A stretch of 14,483 nt of DNA from Tannerella sp. (GCA_031288935.1 JAITQL010000199.1:1-14483), one strand, 5' to 3'; positions 7,118 to 14,483 are shown, counted from the first letter of the stretch. Notes: generated by a model from the sequence alone, not told the origin. Made by a program: numbers and translations.

Positions 7118-7325
7118 CTCTAAATTGCCCAAAGTCTTTTCTAAAACCCCGATTCTCTTTTCTAAATCACCCAAAGTCTTTTCTAAATCCTCCATTCTCT
7201 TTTCTAAATTGCCGAAAGTCTTTTCTAAACCCCCGATTTTCTTTTCTAAATTGTCGAAAGTCTTTTCTAAAAGCCCGATTTTCTTTTCTAAATCACCAAA
7301 AGCCTTTTCTAAATCCTCACTTTTC
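7118..7325. repeat. 21-bp tandem array with 42-bp higher-order period
   Basis: About ten consecutive 21-base units each begin TTTTCTAAA (the first is degenerate) and alternate between a (C/A)AAAGTC ending and a GATT(C/T)TC-type ending, giving a 42-base super-period. Because 21 is a multiple of three, several frames stay open. On the minus strand one frame reads a heptad pattern such as DLEKTLG DLEKRIG. An ATG at 7195 in that frame gives 54 codons to a TAA at 7031. It has no clear promoter and runs through the next operon's promoter, so coding is doubtful. There are no spacers, so it is not CRISPR. Confidence 0.8.
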
Positions 7326-7335
7326 TATACTTCAC

Positions 7336-7405
7336 GCAGCATGGTTTTGTGCATTGCACCTGTCCTGTAGGGACAGGATGCCGGTAGAAAATCGGATGTT
7401 GCCCA
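7336..7405. repeat. Left half of the palindromic element (truncated copy C)
   Basis: From the outer arm ATGGTTTTGTGCA (7341-7353) through GGGACAGGATGCCGGTAGAAA to GGATGTT, this matches the left half of the copy at 11114-11329. The right arm is absent. The half copy adjoins the end of the 21-bp tandem array. The rest of the gap, about 7413-7690, shows no gene or other structure that I can support. Confidence 0.65.
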
Positions 7406-7690
7406 CCCATCCCTGAATATCATTATAAAAAATGTATATCGTCCGTCAGATAATGCGTCCGTGTTTTTACTACATGACAAAAAAAGTTTTGCCATAATGA
7501 ATTGGAATGTTTGCATCTGCTACGGCAGGCGGTTGTATCGTATTCATATCCGTCTTTTTTATGATTGATGGGCTAAGGTAAGGAATTTGATCCAACGATA
7601 TAAAGGGGGCGGGACTTAGAATCCGAATGACGTCATGCCTGTCCATTCCATCAGCATTTGCACATCGCCGGGATCTGCCGGATTTTTGTG

Positions 7691-7698
7691 TACCTTTG
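7691..7698 (+). promoter_or_regulatory. Bacteroidota -7 box for the short-chain dehydrogenase gene
   Basis: TACCTTTG matches TAnnTTTG exactly, but no -33 TTTG lies at the standard distance. Transcription would start around 7703-7705. That makes the ATG at 7703 unusable or leaderless and favours translation from the ATG at 7730. Confidence 0.45.
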
Positions 7699-7729
7699 TC
7701 GCATGAAATCAATAAACAGCGAAAACGGT

Positions 7730-8458
7730 ATGAAGCGTGCGGTGATCATCGGAGCGACGTCGGGCATCGGACGGGAAGTGGCAAAAAAGTTACTTGATGA
7801 GGGCTGGCGGATCGGCGTGGCCGGCCGGCGCGAGGAGGAATTGAAGACGTTGCAGGCGCTGTCGCCCGGTCGGGTCTCGATTCAGACGCTGGACGTCACG
7901 CGCGAAGATGCGCCGGCACGCTTGCAGCAGCTGATCGGGCAAACCGGCGGAATGGATCTGTTTCTTCTCACTTCGGGCATCGGCCGGCAGAACACGGAAC
8001 TGCAACCCGAGACGGAATTGCGTACCGTCGAAACCAATGCGCTGGGTTTTACCCGCATGGTGACGGAGGCGTTCCGCTATTTCAGGGAACGGAAGGGCGG
8101 TCACCTGGCAGTGATCAGTTCCGTGGCCGGGACAAGGGGACTGGGCGCCGCGCCGTCCTATTCGGCCACCAAGCGTTTTCAGAACACCTACATCGAGGCC
8201 CTGGCGCAACTGGCGCACATGGAAAAACTGCCTGTCCGTTTCACCGACATCCGCCCCGGTTTTGTGGCAACGCATCTCCTGGACGGCTCGAAACGCTATC
8301 CGATGCTGATGCAGCCCGAACGGGTGGCTGCGCAGATCGTCCGCGCCCTGAAGCGTGGCCGGCGGATCGCCGTCATTGACAGACGCTATGCGTGGCTGGT
8401 CTTTTTCTGGCGACTGATTCCCTCCCGGCTGTGGGTACGGATGACGCTCCGGACGTGA
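7730..8458 (+). CDS. Short-chain dehydrogenase/reductase (SDR)
   Basis: From the ATG at 7730 the protein is 242 aa and opens MKRAVIIGATSGIG. The cofactor-binding GATSGIG motif is at residues 8-14, where SDR families place it. The catalytic set is present: Asn103 (TNALG), Ser131 (VISSVAG), Tyr144 and Lys148 (YSATK). This is a classical NAD(P)H-dependent SDR. The Arg residues after the second strand (AGRREEE, 31-37) suggest NADPH. The C-terminus is hydrophobic and basic (WLVFFWRLIPSRLW), perhaps membrane-associated. Substrate is unknown. An in-frame ATG at 7703 adds nine residues but coincides with the expected transcription start. The gene is monocistronic, with a terminator-like hairpin after it. 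Confidence 0.85.
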   Translation: MKRAVIIGATSGIGREVAKKLLDEGWRIGVAGRREEELKTLQALSPGRVSIQTLDVTREDAPARLQQLIGQTGGMDLFLLTSGIGRQNTELQPETELRTVETNALGFTRMVTEAFRYFRERKGGHLAVISSVAGTRGLGAAPSYSATKRFQNTYIEALAQLAHMEKLPVRFTDIRPGFVATHLLDGSKRYPMLMQPERVAAQIVRALKRGRRIAVIDRRYAWLVFFWRLIPSRLWVRMTLRT

Positions 8459-8485
8459 GGCCTCCGCAAGTTATGCGCAGGTACG

Positions 8486-8536
8486 GCGGAAGGGCTTTGA
8501 AGCGCATTTCAGGGTCTCCTTCCGCTGACTTTTTTC
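8486..8536 (+). terminator. Rho-independent-type terminator after the SDR gene
   Basis: GCGGAAGG (8486-8493) pairs with CCTTCCGC (8518-8525) across a 24-base loop, and a run of six T follows after three bases. It lies 28 bases past the SDR stop codon, as expected for a terminator. Confidence 0.5.
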
Positions 8537-8568
8537 TATCCTTTCATCCGCCGGAGGGAAATTCTTTG

Positions 8569-8576
8569 TATTTTTG
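8569..8576 (+). promoter_or_regulatory. Bacteroidota -7 box for maeB
   Basis: TATTTTTG matches TAnnTTTG. Transcription would start near 8583, giving a leader of about 43 bases before the ATG at 8626. The -33 element is not clear. Confidence 0.5.
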
Positions 8577-8625
8577 TTGCGGAAAAGTTCCAAACAATCA
8601 GTTATTCTACTAATAAACGAACCCT

Positions 8626-9174
8626 ATGATAAAAGTAACCAAAGAAAAAGCATTGCTTTATCACTCGGAAGGAAAGCCGGGTAAAATCGAGGTCATCCCC
8701 ACCAAGCCTCACAGTACGCAATCGGACTTGTCGCTCGCCTATTCTCCCGGCGTTGCCGAGCCTTGCCTCGAAATAGAACGGAATGCCGAGACTGCCTACG
8801 ACTACACCACGAAGGGCAATCTGGTGGCCGTCATCTCCAACGGCACGGCCGTACTGGGGCTGGGCGACATCGGCGCGCTGGCCGGCAAGCCGGTGATGGA
8901 AGGCAAGGGACTGCTGTTTAAAATATTTGCCGGTATCGACGTGTTCGATATCGAAGTGGACGAAAAAGACCCGGAGAAATTCATACAGGCCGTGAAGGCC
9001 ATTGCGCCCACATTCGGCGGAATCAACCTGGAGGACATCAAGGCGCCCGAATGTTTTGAAATCGAACGCCGGTTGAAGGAAGAACTGGATATTCCCGTCA
9101 TGCACGACGACCAGCACGGCACGGCCATCATCTCGGCGGCCGGACTGCTCAACGCCCTTGAACTGAACGGGTAG
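8626..9174 (+). CDS. maeB: NADP-malic enzyme, N-terminal domain (split by in-frame TAG)
   Basis: These are the first 182 codons of a MaeB-type malic enzyme, which decarboxylates malate to pyruvate with NADP. Visible features are the catalytic Tyr39 in [10 protein letters not shown], Lys94 in EGKGLLFK, and acidic metal-binding residues at 136-137 (NLEDIKAPE) and 161-162 (DDQHGTA). The reading frame ends at TAG (9172-9174) in a position where related enzymes have Lys (NGKKVED). The same frame then continues uninterrupted for about 578 more codons. The fragment alone lacks the nucleotide-binding domain and should not be an active enzyme by itself. It is either a single-base nonsense mutation, a sequence error, or one chain of a two-chain enzyme. 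Confidence 0.85.
   Translation: MIKVTKEKALLYHSEGKPGKIEVIPTKPHSTQSDLSLAYSPGVAEPCLEIERNAETAYDYTTKGNLVAVISNGTAVLGLGDIGALAGKPVMEGKGLLFKIFAGIDVFDIEVDEKDPEKFIQAVKAIAPTFGGINLEDIKAPECFEIERRLKEELDIPVMHDDQHGTAIISAAGLLNALELNG
9172..9174 (+). other. In-frame TAG codon interrupting maeB
   Basis: The context is AAC GGG TAG AAG GTG GAA GAC. One A-to-T change would restore AAG (Lys), which fits the family's conserved GKK. The codon lies between the malic N-terminal and the NAD-binding domains. A GTG start candidate follows one codon later, at 9178. TAG ends the nifI1 and TIM-barrel genes normally, so genome-wide reassignment of TAG is unlikely. Confidence 0.85.
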
Positions 9175-9177
9175 AAG

Positions 9178-10911
9178 GTGGAAGACATCCGGATCGTGGT
9201 GAACGGCGCCGGCGCTTCGGCCAGTTCCTGCACGCGGCTCTACATGGAGCTGGGCGCCAAAAGGGAAAACATCGTCATGTGCGACAGCAAGGGCGTCATC
9301 TCCGTCCGCCGTACCGACCTGAACCGGGAAAAGCAGTTCTTTGCCACCGAACGCGAGGTCAACACCCTGGCCGAGGCCATGGCGGGCGCGGACATGTTTC
9401 TGGGGCTGTCGGTCGCCGACGTGCTGACGCCGGAGATGGTGCAGAGCATGAACGACCGGCCGATCGTCTTTGCCCTGGCCAATCCGAATCCCGAAATCTC
9501 GTACGAAAAGGCAAAGGCTTCGCGCCCGGACTTGATTTTCGCCACCGGCCGCTCCGATTATCCGAACCAGATTAACAACGTACTGGGCTTTCCGTACATT
9601 TTCCGCGGCGCGCTGGACGTGCGGGCGACCACCATCAACGAGGCCATGAAACTGGCCGCCGTCAAGGCCATTGCCTCGCTGGCGAAGGAATCCGTTCCCG
9701 ACGTGGTCAATGCCGCCTACGGATTGACGCAGCTGACCTACGGGCAGGATTACCTGATTCCGAAACCGATGGATCCGCGGTTGCTGACGTGGGTGTCCAT
9801 CGCGGTGGCCAGGGCGGCGATTGCTTCGGGCGTTGCCCGGAAAGCGATTACCGACTGGGAGGAATACAAAAATCACCTGCAGGATTTAATGGGGTACGAC
9901 AACAAGCTGGTGCGCCAGTTTACCGAGGCGGCCCGGCAAGACCCGAAGCGGGTGGTCTTTGCCGAAGGCAGCCATCCGAACATGCTGAAAGCCGCCGCCA
10001 CCGCCCGCGACGAAGGAATCTGCTACCCGATCCTGCTGGGAAATGACGAACGGATCGCCAAACTGGCCATTGAACTGCATATCGACCTGGAAGGCATTGA
10101 AATCGTAAACCTGCGTCACGACAACGAGATGGAACGCCGCAAGAAATACGCCAAAATCCTGGCCGGGAAAAGAGCGCGCGAAGGCGTTACCGTCGATGAG
10201 GCGGTGGATAAAATGTTTGAACGGAACTATTTCGGCATGATGATGGTCGAAACGGGCGATGCGGACGCCTTTATCACCGGCCTCTACACGAAGTATTCCA
10301 ATACGATACAGGTAGCCAAGGAGGTCATCGGTATCCGGGAAGGCTACAATACGTTTGCCGCCATGCACATCCTGAGCGGTAAAAGGGGAACGCTGTTTTT
10401 AGCCGACACCCTGATTAACCGGAGTCCGTCGACCAATATCCTGACGGACGTGGCCAAGCTGACGTGCGAAGCCGTTCAGTTCTTTGCCCACGAACCCGTC
10501 GTGGCGATGCTGTCCTATTCCAATTTCGGATCGGATACGGAAGGCAGTCCGGCGCGCGTGCACGAAGCCATCCGCACCTTGCAGGAATCGTTCCCGGACA
10601 TGGCCATTGACGGGGAAATGCAGGTAAACTTTGCGCTGGACAGGCATCTGCGCGACAGCAAATATCCTTTCACCCGCCTCTACGGCAAAGACGTCAATAC
10701 GCTGGTCTTTCCAAACCTGACGTCGGCCAACATTGCCCAGAAGATGTTGCAGGAAACAGGCAGCGGCGAGATGATCGGCCCGATTCAGGTCGGTCTGAAA
10801 AAACCGGTTCACTTCACGGACATCGAAAGTTCGGTGCGCGACATCGTCAATATCACGACCGTGGCGGTCATCGACGCAATTGTGCACAGGAAAAGGATGC
10901 AGGCCAGGTAA
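9178..10911 (+). CDS. maeB: NADP-malic enzyme, NAD(P)-binding and phosphotransacetylase-like part
   Basis: This is the downstream part of the split maeB, 577 aa if it starts at the GTG at 9178. It opens with [17 protein letters not shown], the Rossmann nucleotide-binding motif, and contains [11 protein letters not shown] and [13 protein letters not shown], both typical of malic enzymes. From about residue 245 ([11 protein letters not shown], then [16 protein letters not shown]) it has the phosphotransacetylase-like domain that MaeB-type enzymes carry as a regulatory tail. With the N-terminal piece the total is about 760 residues, the normal MaeB length. The coding sequence shows no other damage, so any inactivation is recent. 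Re-initiation at GTG after the TAG is possible but unproven. Confidence 0.85.
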   Translation: MEDIRIVVNGAGASASSCTRLYMELGAKRENIVMCDSKGVISVRRTDLNREKQFFATEREVNTLAEAMAGADMFLGLSVADVLTPEMVQSMNDRPIVFALANPNPEISYEKAKASRPDLIFATGRSDYPNQINNVLGFPYIFRGALDVRATTINEAMKLAAVKAIASLAKESVPDVVNAAYGLTQLTYGQDYLIPKPMDPRLLTWVSIAVARAAIASGVARKAITDWEEYKNHLQDLMGYDNKLVRQFTEAARQDPKRVVFAEGSHPNMLKAAATARDEGICYPILLGNDERIAKLAIELHIDLEGIEIVNLRHDNEMERRKKYAKILAGKRAREGVTVDEAVDKMFERNYFGMMMVETGDADAFITGLYTKYSNTIQVAKEVIGIREGYNTFAAMHILSGKRGTLFLADTLINRSPSTNILTDVAKLTCEAVQFFAHEPVVAMLSYSNFGSDTEGSPARVHEAIRTLQESFPDMAIDGEMQVNFALDRHLRDSKYPFTRLYGKDVNTLVFPNLTSANIAQKMLQETGSGEMIGPIQVGLKKPVHFTDIESSVRDIVNITTVAVIDAIVHRKRMQAR

Positions 10912-10931
10912 TGGTTTTATTTATCTGTCGA

Positions 10932-10983
10932 CCGGACGGGGCGGGGGGCTATTTCCTGCCGGATACGCTTCCGCCCCGTTCGG
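10932..10983 (+). terminator. Strong GC hairpin after maeB
   Basis: Thirteen-base arms, CCGGACGGGGCGG (10932-10944) and CCGCCCCGTTCGG (10971-10983), pair except for one G-U type position across a 26-base loop. The structure begins 20 bases past the maeB stop. No T-run follows, so terminator function is inferred from place and stability. Confidence 0.5.
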
Positions 10984-11113
10984 ATCAGTTGAGACATTGG
11001 CGAGACGCTGCGCCGAACCGCACAAAAAGGCCAAAAGTAGCAAAATGACAGCATTTACCCCATAACGATGTACTATTTGTGCATAATTATGGCAAACGGG
11101 AATATATACTTCC

Positions 11114-11329
11114 CGCGGCATGGTTTTGTGCATTGCACCTATCCCGTTGGGGACAGGATGTCGGTAGAAAATTGGATGTTATCCACCTTTCCAAATCCCG
11201 TAGGGATGGCATGTGTGATATGACCGGCATATCATCCCGGACGGGATTCCGCCGGATGTTGAAGCATTCGTTTTTCTACCGACATTCTGTCCCCAACGGG
11301 ACAGTGACCATGCACAAAACCATCCCGCG
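11114..11329. repeat. Palindromic interspersed element, copy B (full, with outer arms)
   Basis: The inner 30-nt inverted repeats at 11142-11171 and 11272-11301 agree at 29 of 30 positions. The outer arms 11114-11132 and 11311-11329 agree at 18 of 19, including ATGGTTTTGTGCA and its complement. The core is closely similar to copy A (184-342) and includes a GATAT...ATATC pair. Relative to copy A, a C-G pair in the arm has become T-A on both sides, so the base pairing is kept. It is a MITE-like or structured RNA element. The rest of 11340-11470 shows only a short palindrome, TGCTTGCAAGCA. Confidence 0.75.
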
Positions 11330-11470
11330 TAAAGCATAAATGCTCCCGATCCGGTGAAAATCGCCGGAGACAGCATAAGGGAACACACTTAATTACAAGC
11401 CTGTCACCATAATCAAGATGTTGCTTGCAAGCATCTATCCTGCCGGTACACAAGGGCAGGAGTTCGACAA

Positions 11471-11795
11471 CTATCCGAAATATTGCCCGGCCACATGATT
11501 GTTGGTAATGTGACGAATAAAATAGAACTGATGAAACTTATGAAAGAAAATATACCAGGTAGTTTGTTTATTCCTTCTATAAGTGATATACAATAAATTA
11601 TCGCCATATTTGGAAAAGTAAGGCGGAGTAGATTTATGTTGCTTTACAGCAATGTTTTTCTTTCACGTAACTGACCAAATCTTCCATGTATTGAGCGGAA
11701 TATTCGTAGAAAGAAAAATACCCTTTATCTATAAGAATGCCCGTCAATTCATCAAGAAACAGCAGTACATTTCTATGATACTTGATTTCCGGCAT
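11471..11795 (-). pseudogene. Toxin of a type II toxin-antitoxin pair (RelE/ParE-like), frameshifted
   Basis: From the ATG at 11795 the frame reads MPEIKYHRNVLLFLDELTG, then YFSFYEYSAQYMEDLVSYV. It ends prematurely at a TAA (11634-11636) after 53 codons. Removing one base from the A5 run (T5 at 11655-11659 on the plus strand) joins it to a second frame with HKSTPPYFSKYGDNLLYITY and QTTWYIFFH...FIRHITNNH, ending in TAG at 11471. The repaired protein is exactly 107 aa. It looks like the small Bacteroidota RelE/ParE-type toxins, with TTWYIFF followed by an I-x-x-I-x-N-N stretch. It overlaps the end of the antitoxin frame. It is either a real disabling mutation or a homopolymer error. Family assignment is by pattern only. 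Confidence 0.6.
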
Positions 11796-11974
11796 CGAAT
11801 TTCTTTTTCAGCATTTTTTTTTGTTTCCAATAAAAATTCTTCGGAAGTCAAACCTTCCTCCCAGCCTGCAGGGTATTGTACGGTTTCCGATTGTTGAAAA
11901 AAAGGTTGCCGGAAGCGGTTATGGCTGTTACCGGCCGGCTTTTGCTGCCATACAGCGTCTTGAGTCGGATTCAT
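11744..11974 (-). CDS. Antitoxin-like partner of the frameshifted toxin
   Basis: The protein is 76 aa from the ATG at 11974, chosen because the promoter box at 12000-12007 leaves a 19-base leader. The in-frame ATG at 12034 lies upstream of that box. The section YPAGWEEGLTSEEFLLETKKNAEKEI resembles short antitoxins with a GW..G.TSEEF motif. The last 20 or so residues (CRKSSIIEMYCCFLMN) look out of frame. Removing one A from an A9 run (plus-strand T9 at about 11814-11822) would give ETKKMLKKKFDAGNQVS and a stop overlapping the toxin start, a normal arrangement for such pairs. The antitoxin would bind and neutralise the toxin and repress its own promoter. Confidence 0.5.
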   Translation of the reverse strand: MNPTQDAVWQQKPAGNSHNRFRQPFFQQSETVQYPAGWEEGLTSEEFLLETKKNAEKEIRCRKSSIIEMYCCFLMN

Positions 11975-11999
11975 ATTTTCTTTGATTAAAATGATGCCG

Positions 12000-12029
12000 C
12001 AAATGTAGTATAAAATTCTTATTTCCAAA
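12000..12029 (-). promoter_or_regulatory. Promoter of the toxin-antitoxin pair
   Basis: On the minus strand the -7 box is TACATTTG (12000-12007) and a TTTG lies at 12026-12029, 18 bases upstream. This is close to the Bacteroidota promoter consensus. Transcription would start near 11993. Confidence 0.5.
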
Positions 12030-12070
12030 AACAAACTGTACAGACGGCCAGGTTTGGATACATGGCAGCC

Positions 12071-12096
12071 TTGAATTTTGAATCTTGAATTTTGAA
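12071..12096. repeat. TTGAAT-type simple repeat
   Basis: Three near copies of TTGAATTTTGAATCTTGAA run together. The motif is shared with 4600-4660 and 5611-5645. The remaining sequence up to about 12170 shows no gene. Confidence 0.5.
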
Positions 12097-12172
12097 GATG
12101 TCCGGCTCCTACCGTTTTGTAGATTTCAGCGGTTTTCCCTACATTTTAGAATCCGTTTTTTACATTACGCCG

Positions 12173-12186
12173 TTTCCCCCGGGAAA
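12173..12186. promoter_or_regulatory. Palindrome upstream of nifH, possible activator site
   Basis: TTTCCC-CC-GGGAAA has 6-bp perfect arms and lies about 80 bases upstream of the -24 element at 12263, a distance at which enhancer-binding activators of sigma-54 promoters usually bind. It is not the NifA consensus TGT-N10-ACA, so any regulator is unknown. Confidence 0.3.
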
Positions 12187-12253
12187 TACCTGCGGCCAAC
12201 AATCCACTGCCTGTTAATACCTAATGCCGTTGCTGTTTTTTTGAATAACGTTT

Positions 12254-12279
12254 TGTGCCGCTTTGGCACAGCCTTTGGG
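12254..12279 (+). promoter_or_regulatory. Sigma-54-like promoter of nifH with overlapping palindrome
   Basis: TTGGCAC (12263-12269) and TTG (12275-12277) have exactly the spacing of the sigma-54 consensus TTGGCAC-N5-TTGC. Only the C of the -12 GC is replaced by G (12278). The predicted start is near 12290, leaving a leader of about 37 bases. The -24 element is the right arm of a perfect palindrome TGTGCC-N5-GGCACA (12254-12270), which could be a repressor site. No TAnnTTTG box is visible nearby, unlike at the other genes. Confidence 0.45.
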
Positions 12280-12314
12280 AATGGAGGGACAGGTAATGAT
12301 TTTATACAGGATAA

Positions 12315-13151
<837 letters not shown>

Positions 13152-13186
13152 AATGCAGTATTCATCCTTATTTATACCGGATCATT

Positions 13187-13510
13187 ATGTTACTGATAAG
13201 AGCTATTGTACGGCCGGAGAAATCGCCGGTTGTCATGAAGGATTTGTTCAATGCAGGGTTTCCTGCCGTGACGAAACTCTCCGTTTTCGGACGGGGAAAG
13301 CAACGCGGATTGAAAGTGGGCAACGTCACTTACGACGAGTTGCCGAAAGACCTGTTGATTATCGTTATCAACGACAGGGACAAGGATTTTGTAGTGGAAA
13401 CGATCATCACTTCCGCCCGTTCACAACCGAAGGGACAGGCCGGCGACGGAAAAATTTTCGTTACGCCGATTGTGGAAGCGTACACCATTTCGAGTGGCAG
13501 AAAGGAATAG
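13187..13510 (+). CDS. nifI1: PII-like nitrogenase regulator NifI1
   Basis: The protein has 107 aa of the GlnB/PII family. It opens MLLIRAIVRPEK, typical of PII strand 1, and carries the signature GDGKIFV at about residues 86-92, followed by the C-terminal strand PIVEAYTI. The T-loop region (about 37-55) is short and atypical, as expected for NifI1. In methanogens and other anaerobes NifI1 and NifI2 form a complex that binds the nitrogenase component and inhibits it when ammonium is present, with relief by 2-oxoglutarate. Its place between nifH and nifD is diagnostic. It ends in TAG and the next gene starts four bases later, so translation is probably coupled. Confidence 0.93.
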   Translation: MLLIRAIVRPEKSPVVMKDLFNAGFPAVTKLSVFGRGKQRGLKVGNVTYDELPKDLLIIVINDRDKDFVVETIITSARSQPKGQAGDGKIFVTPIVEAYTISSGRKE

Positions 13511-13514
13511 CGGC

Positions 13515-13886
13515 ATGAAACTTATATTAGCCATCATACGAATCGCCAAAATGGGCGAAACGAAGCAGGCGCTGGCCGAAGTCGGGCTGCCTTCGTTCAC
13601 GGCCATGCCGGTGCTGGGACGCGGACAGGGTCACGGCGACCTGGAGAAGATCAAGGAAGCCGAACTGGCCTCCGAAGCGCTCGAATTTATCCCGGAAGTG
13701 CCCCGGCTGAAATCGAAAAGGATGATTACGCTGGTCGTGACCGACGAGAAGAAAGACCTGGCCGTCGAAACGCTGATTAAAGTGAACCGGACGGGAAAAA
13801 GCGGCGACGGGAAAATATTCGTGGTGCATACGCTCGACTCCTATGGCGTACATACGGGCGAGGCGGGTGACGTTACACTGGATTGA
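13515..13886 (+). CDS. nifI2: PII-like nitrogenase regulator NifI2
   Basis: The protein has 123 aa from the ATG at 13515, chosen because it follows the nifI1 stop by four bases and opens MKLILAIIRIAKM, the PII strand-1 pattern. An upstream in-frame ATG at 13470 would overlap nifI1 and add an unrelated tail. The longer T-loop (GRGQGHGDLEKIKEAEL, about 36-52) and the GDGKIFV signature (about 97-103) distinguish NifI2 from NifI1. It is the partner of NifI1 in ammonium switch-off of nitrogenase. nifD follows after 23 bases. Confidence 0.93.
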   Translation: MKLILAIIRIAKMGETKQALAEVGLPSFTAMPVLGRGQGHGDLEKIKEAELASEALEFIPEVPRLKSKRMITLVVTDEKKDLAVETLIKVNRTGKSGDGKIFVVHTLDSYGVHTGEAGDVTLD

Positions 13887-13909
13887 TTTTTAAACAGACT
13901 TTATTGATT

Positions 13910-14483
13910 ATGATTGATACATTGGAAGACGGGAGAAACGTACCGGACGGACTTGTTTCCGAGCTGCAGCAGTTCAGAGAGGAAGTGGTGGGCAGGTATC
14001 CGAAAAAGATCGGCAGGAAACGTGCGAAGGCGATTGTCATCAGCGATCCCGACGCGCCGCCCGAAATACTGGCCAACGTCCGTACCATACCGGGCATCAT
14101 CACCCAGCGGGGCTGTACGTATGCCGGTTGCAAGGGCGTGGTGCTGGGGCCGACGCGCGACATTGTCAACATTACGCACGGGCCGGTCGGATGCGGTTTC
14201 TATTCGTGGCTGACGCGCCGCAACCAGACGCTTCCCGACGGCGACGGCGATGCGAATTTCATCCCGTACTGTTTCTCGACCGACATGCAGGATTCGAACA
14301 TCGTCTTCGGCGGCGAAGAAAAACTGAAACAGGCAATCCGCGAAGCCTATGAACTGTTTCATCCGAAAGCGATCGCCGTTTTCTCCACCTGTCCCGTCGG
14401 ACTGATAGGCGACGACGTGCACCGCGTGGCGCGGCAGATGGCGGAGGAGATCGGCAACGGCATCAATATCTTCGGCTTTTCGT
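13910..14483 (+). CDS. nifD: Nitrogenase MoFe protein alpha chain, 5' part (runs off the window)
   Basis: The frame from the ATG at 13910 is open to the end of the window: 191 codons of a gene normally near 480-540. The alpha chain carries the FeMo-cofactor and shares the P-cluster with NifK. The three P-cluster cysteines appear in order: Cys74 in YAGCKGVVLGPTRD, Cys95 in HGPVGCGFYSW and Cys161 in FSTCPVGLIGDD. FSTDMQDSNIVFGG (122-135) is the characteristic NifD stretch. The pattern is that of Mo-dependent NifD from anaerobes and methanogens, not AnfD or VnfD. It is the fourth gene of the operon and nifK is expected next. The frame has no stop inside the window, so a caller that requires a stop would miss it. 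Confidence 0.95.
   Translation, partial: MIDTLEDGRNVPDGLVSELQQFREEVVGRYPKKIGRKRAKAIVISDPDAPPEILANVRTIPGIITQRGCTYAGCKGVVLGPTRDIVNITHGPVGCGFYSWLTRRNQTLPDGDGDANFIPYCFSTDMQDSNIVFGGEEKLKQAIREAYELFHPKAIAVFSTCPVGLIGDDVHRVARQMAEEIGNGINIFGFS

Noticed and set aside
7118..7325. CRISPR array
   Set aside because: The units are contiguous 21-mers with no unique spacers and no cas genes nearby.
7125..7370. An 81-codon plus-strand protein of FSK repeats
   Set aside because: Its frame is open only because the unit length is a multiple of three, and it runs into the palindromic repeat. No promoter or homologous sequence is evident.
9172..9174. Genome-wide reassignment of TAG, or pyrrolysine insertion
   Set aside because: TAG ends nifI1 (13508-13510) and the TIM-barrel gene (4689-4691) at normal protein ends, and no pyrrolysine machinery is visible. 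A local mutation or error is simpler.
8602..9876. A 424-codon minus-strand open frame opposite maeB
   Set aside because: It crosses the maeB interruption without regard to domain structure and its sequence is Arg/Gly/His-rich with no motifs. It is a shadow of maeB.
11079..11339. An 86-codon protein sharing MCDMTGISSRTGFRRML with a frame at 7-354
   Set aside because: The shared peptide is simply the translation of the repeated palindromic element, so the similarity reflects the DNA repeat and not a protein family.
12254..12270. NifA upstream activator site (TGT-N10-ACA)
   Set aside because: The palindrome has TGT-N11-ACA and overlaps the -24 element, whereas NifA sites normally lie about 80-150 bp upstream. 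A different operator is more likely.

Overview
The window looks like chromosomal DNA from an anaerobic, nitrogen-fixing member of the Bacteroidota, probably Bacteroidales. Four observations support this. Bacteroidota-type -7 boxes (TAnnTTTG) sit 20-50 bases ahead of most start codons. Shine-Dalgarno sequences are absent. Secreted carbohydrate-active proteins and Tat-exported sugar enzymes are typical of the group. The nif operon has the nifH-nifI1-nifI2-nifD order typical of anaerobes and archaea. No taxon below that level can be fixed from sequence alone.

Layout. 1-476: gene-free and full of hairpin-forming interspersed repeats. 477-2777 (minus): a two-gene unit with its own promoter. It holds a short lipoprotein resembling the N-terminus of a DUF1080 (3-keto-disaccharide hydrolase) protein, then a secreted GH120-type beta-xylosidase with both catalytic acids present. 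3095-4597 (plus): a two-part protein of unknown function with an acidic linker and a DUF1186-like C-terminal half. 4619-4660: a convergent terminator. 4689-7055 (minus): a two-gene operon for a Tat-exported Gfo/Idh/MocA oxidoreductase and a Tat-exported sugar isomerase-like TIM barrel. 7056-7729: gene-free, with a 21-bp tandem array and a half copy of the palindromic element. 7730-8458 (plus): a short-chain dehydrogenase. 8626-10911 (plus): NADP-malic enzyme maeB, interrupted by a single in-frame TAG exactly between its two malic-enzyme domains. 10912-12326: mostly gene-free, with a terminator, a full copy of the palindromic element and a degenerate or mis-sequenced toxin-antitoxin pair on the minus strand. 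12327-14483 (plus): nifH, nifI1, nifI2 and the first 191 codons of nifD, behind a sigma-54-like promoter.

The minus-strand genes suggest xylan or xylo-oligosaccharide breakdown plus periplasmic redox and isomer chemistry on sugars. The plus-strand end encodes Mo-nitrogenase with its PII-like post-translational switch (NifI1/NifI2). Together they fit a plant-fibre-degrading diazotroph, but that lifestyle is an inference.

The points most worth checking are the maeB amber codon, the frameshifted toxin-antitoxin module that a simple gene caller would miss, the palindromic repeat family whose two arms change together, the heptad-encoding 21-bp array, and the sigma-54-like nifH promoter with an overlapping palindrome.
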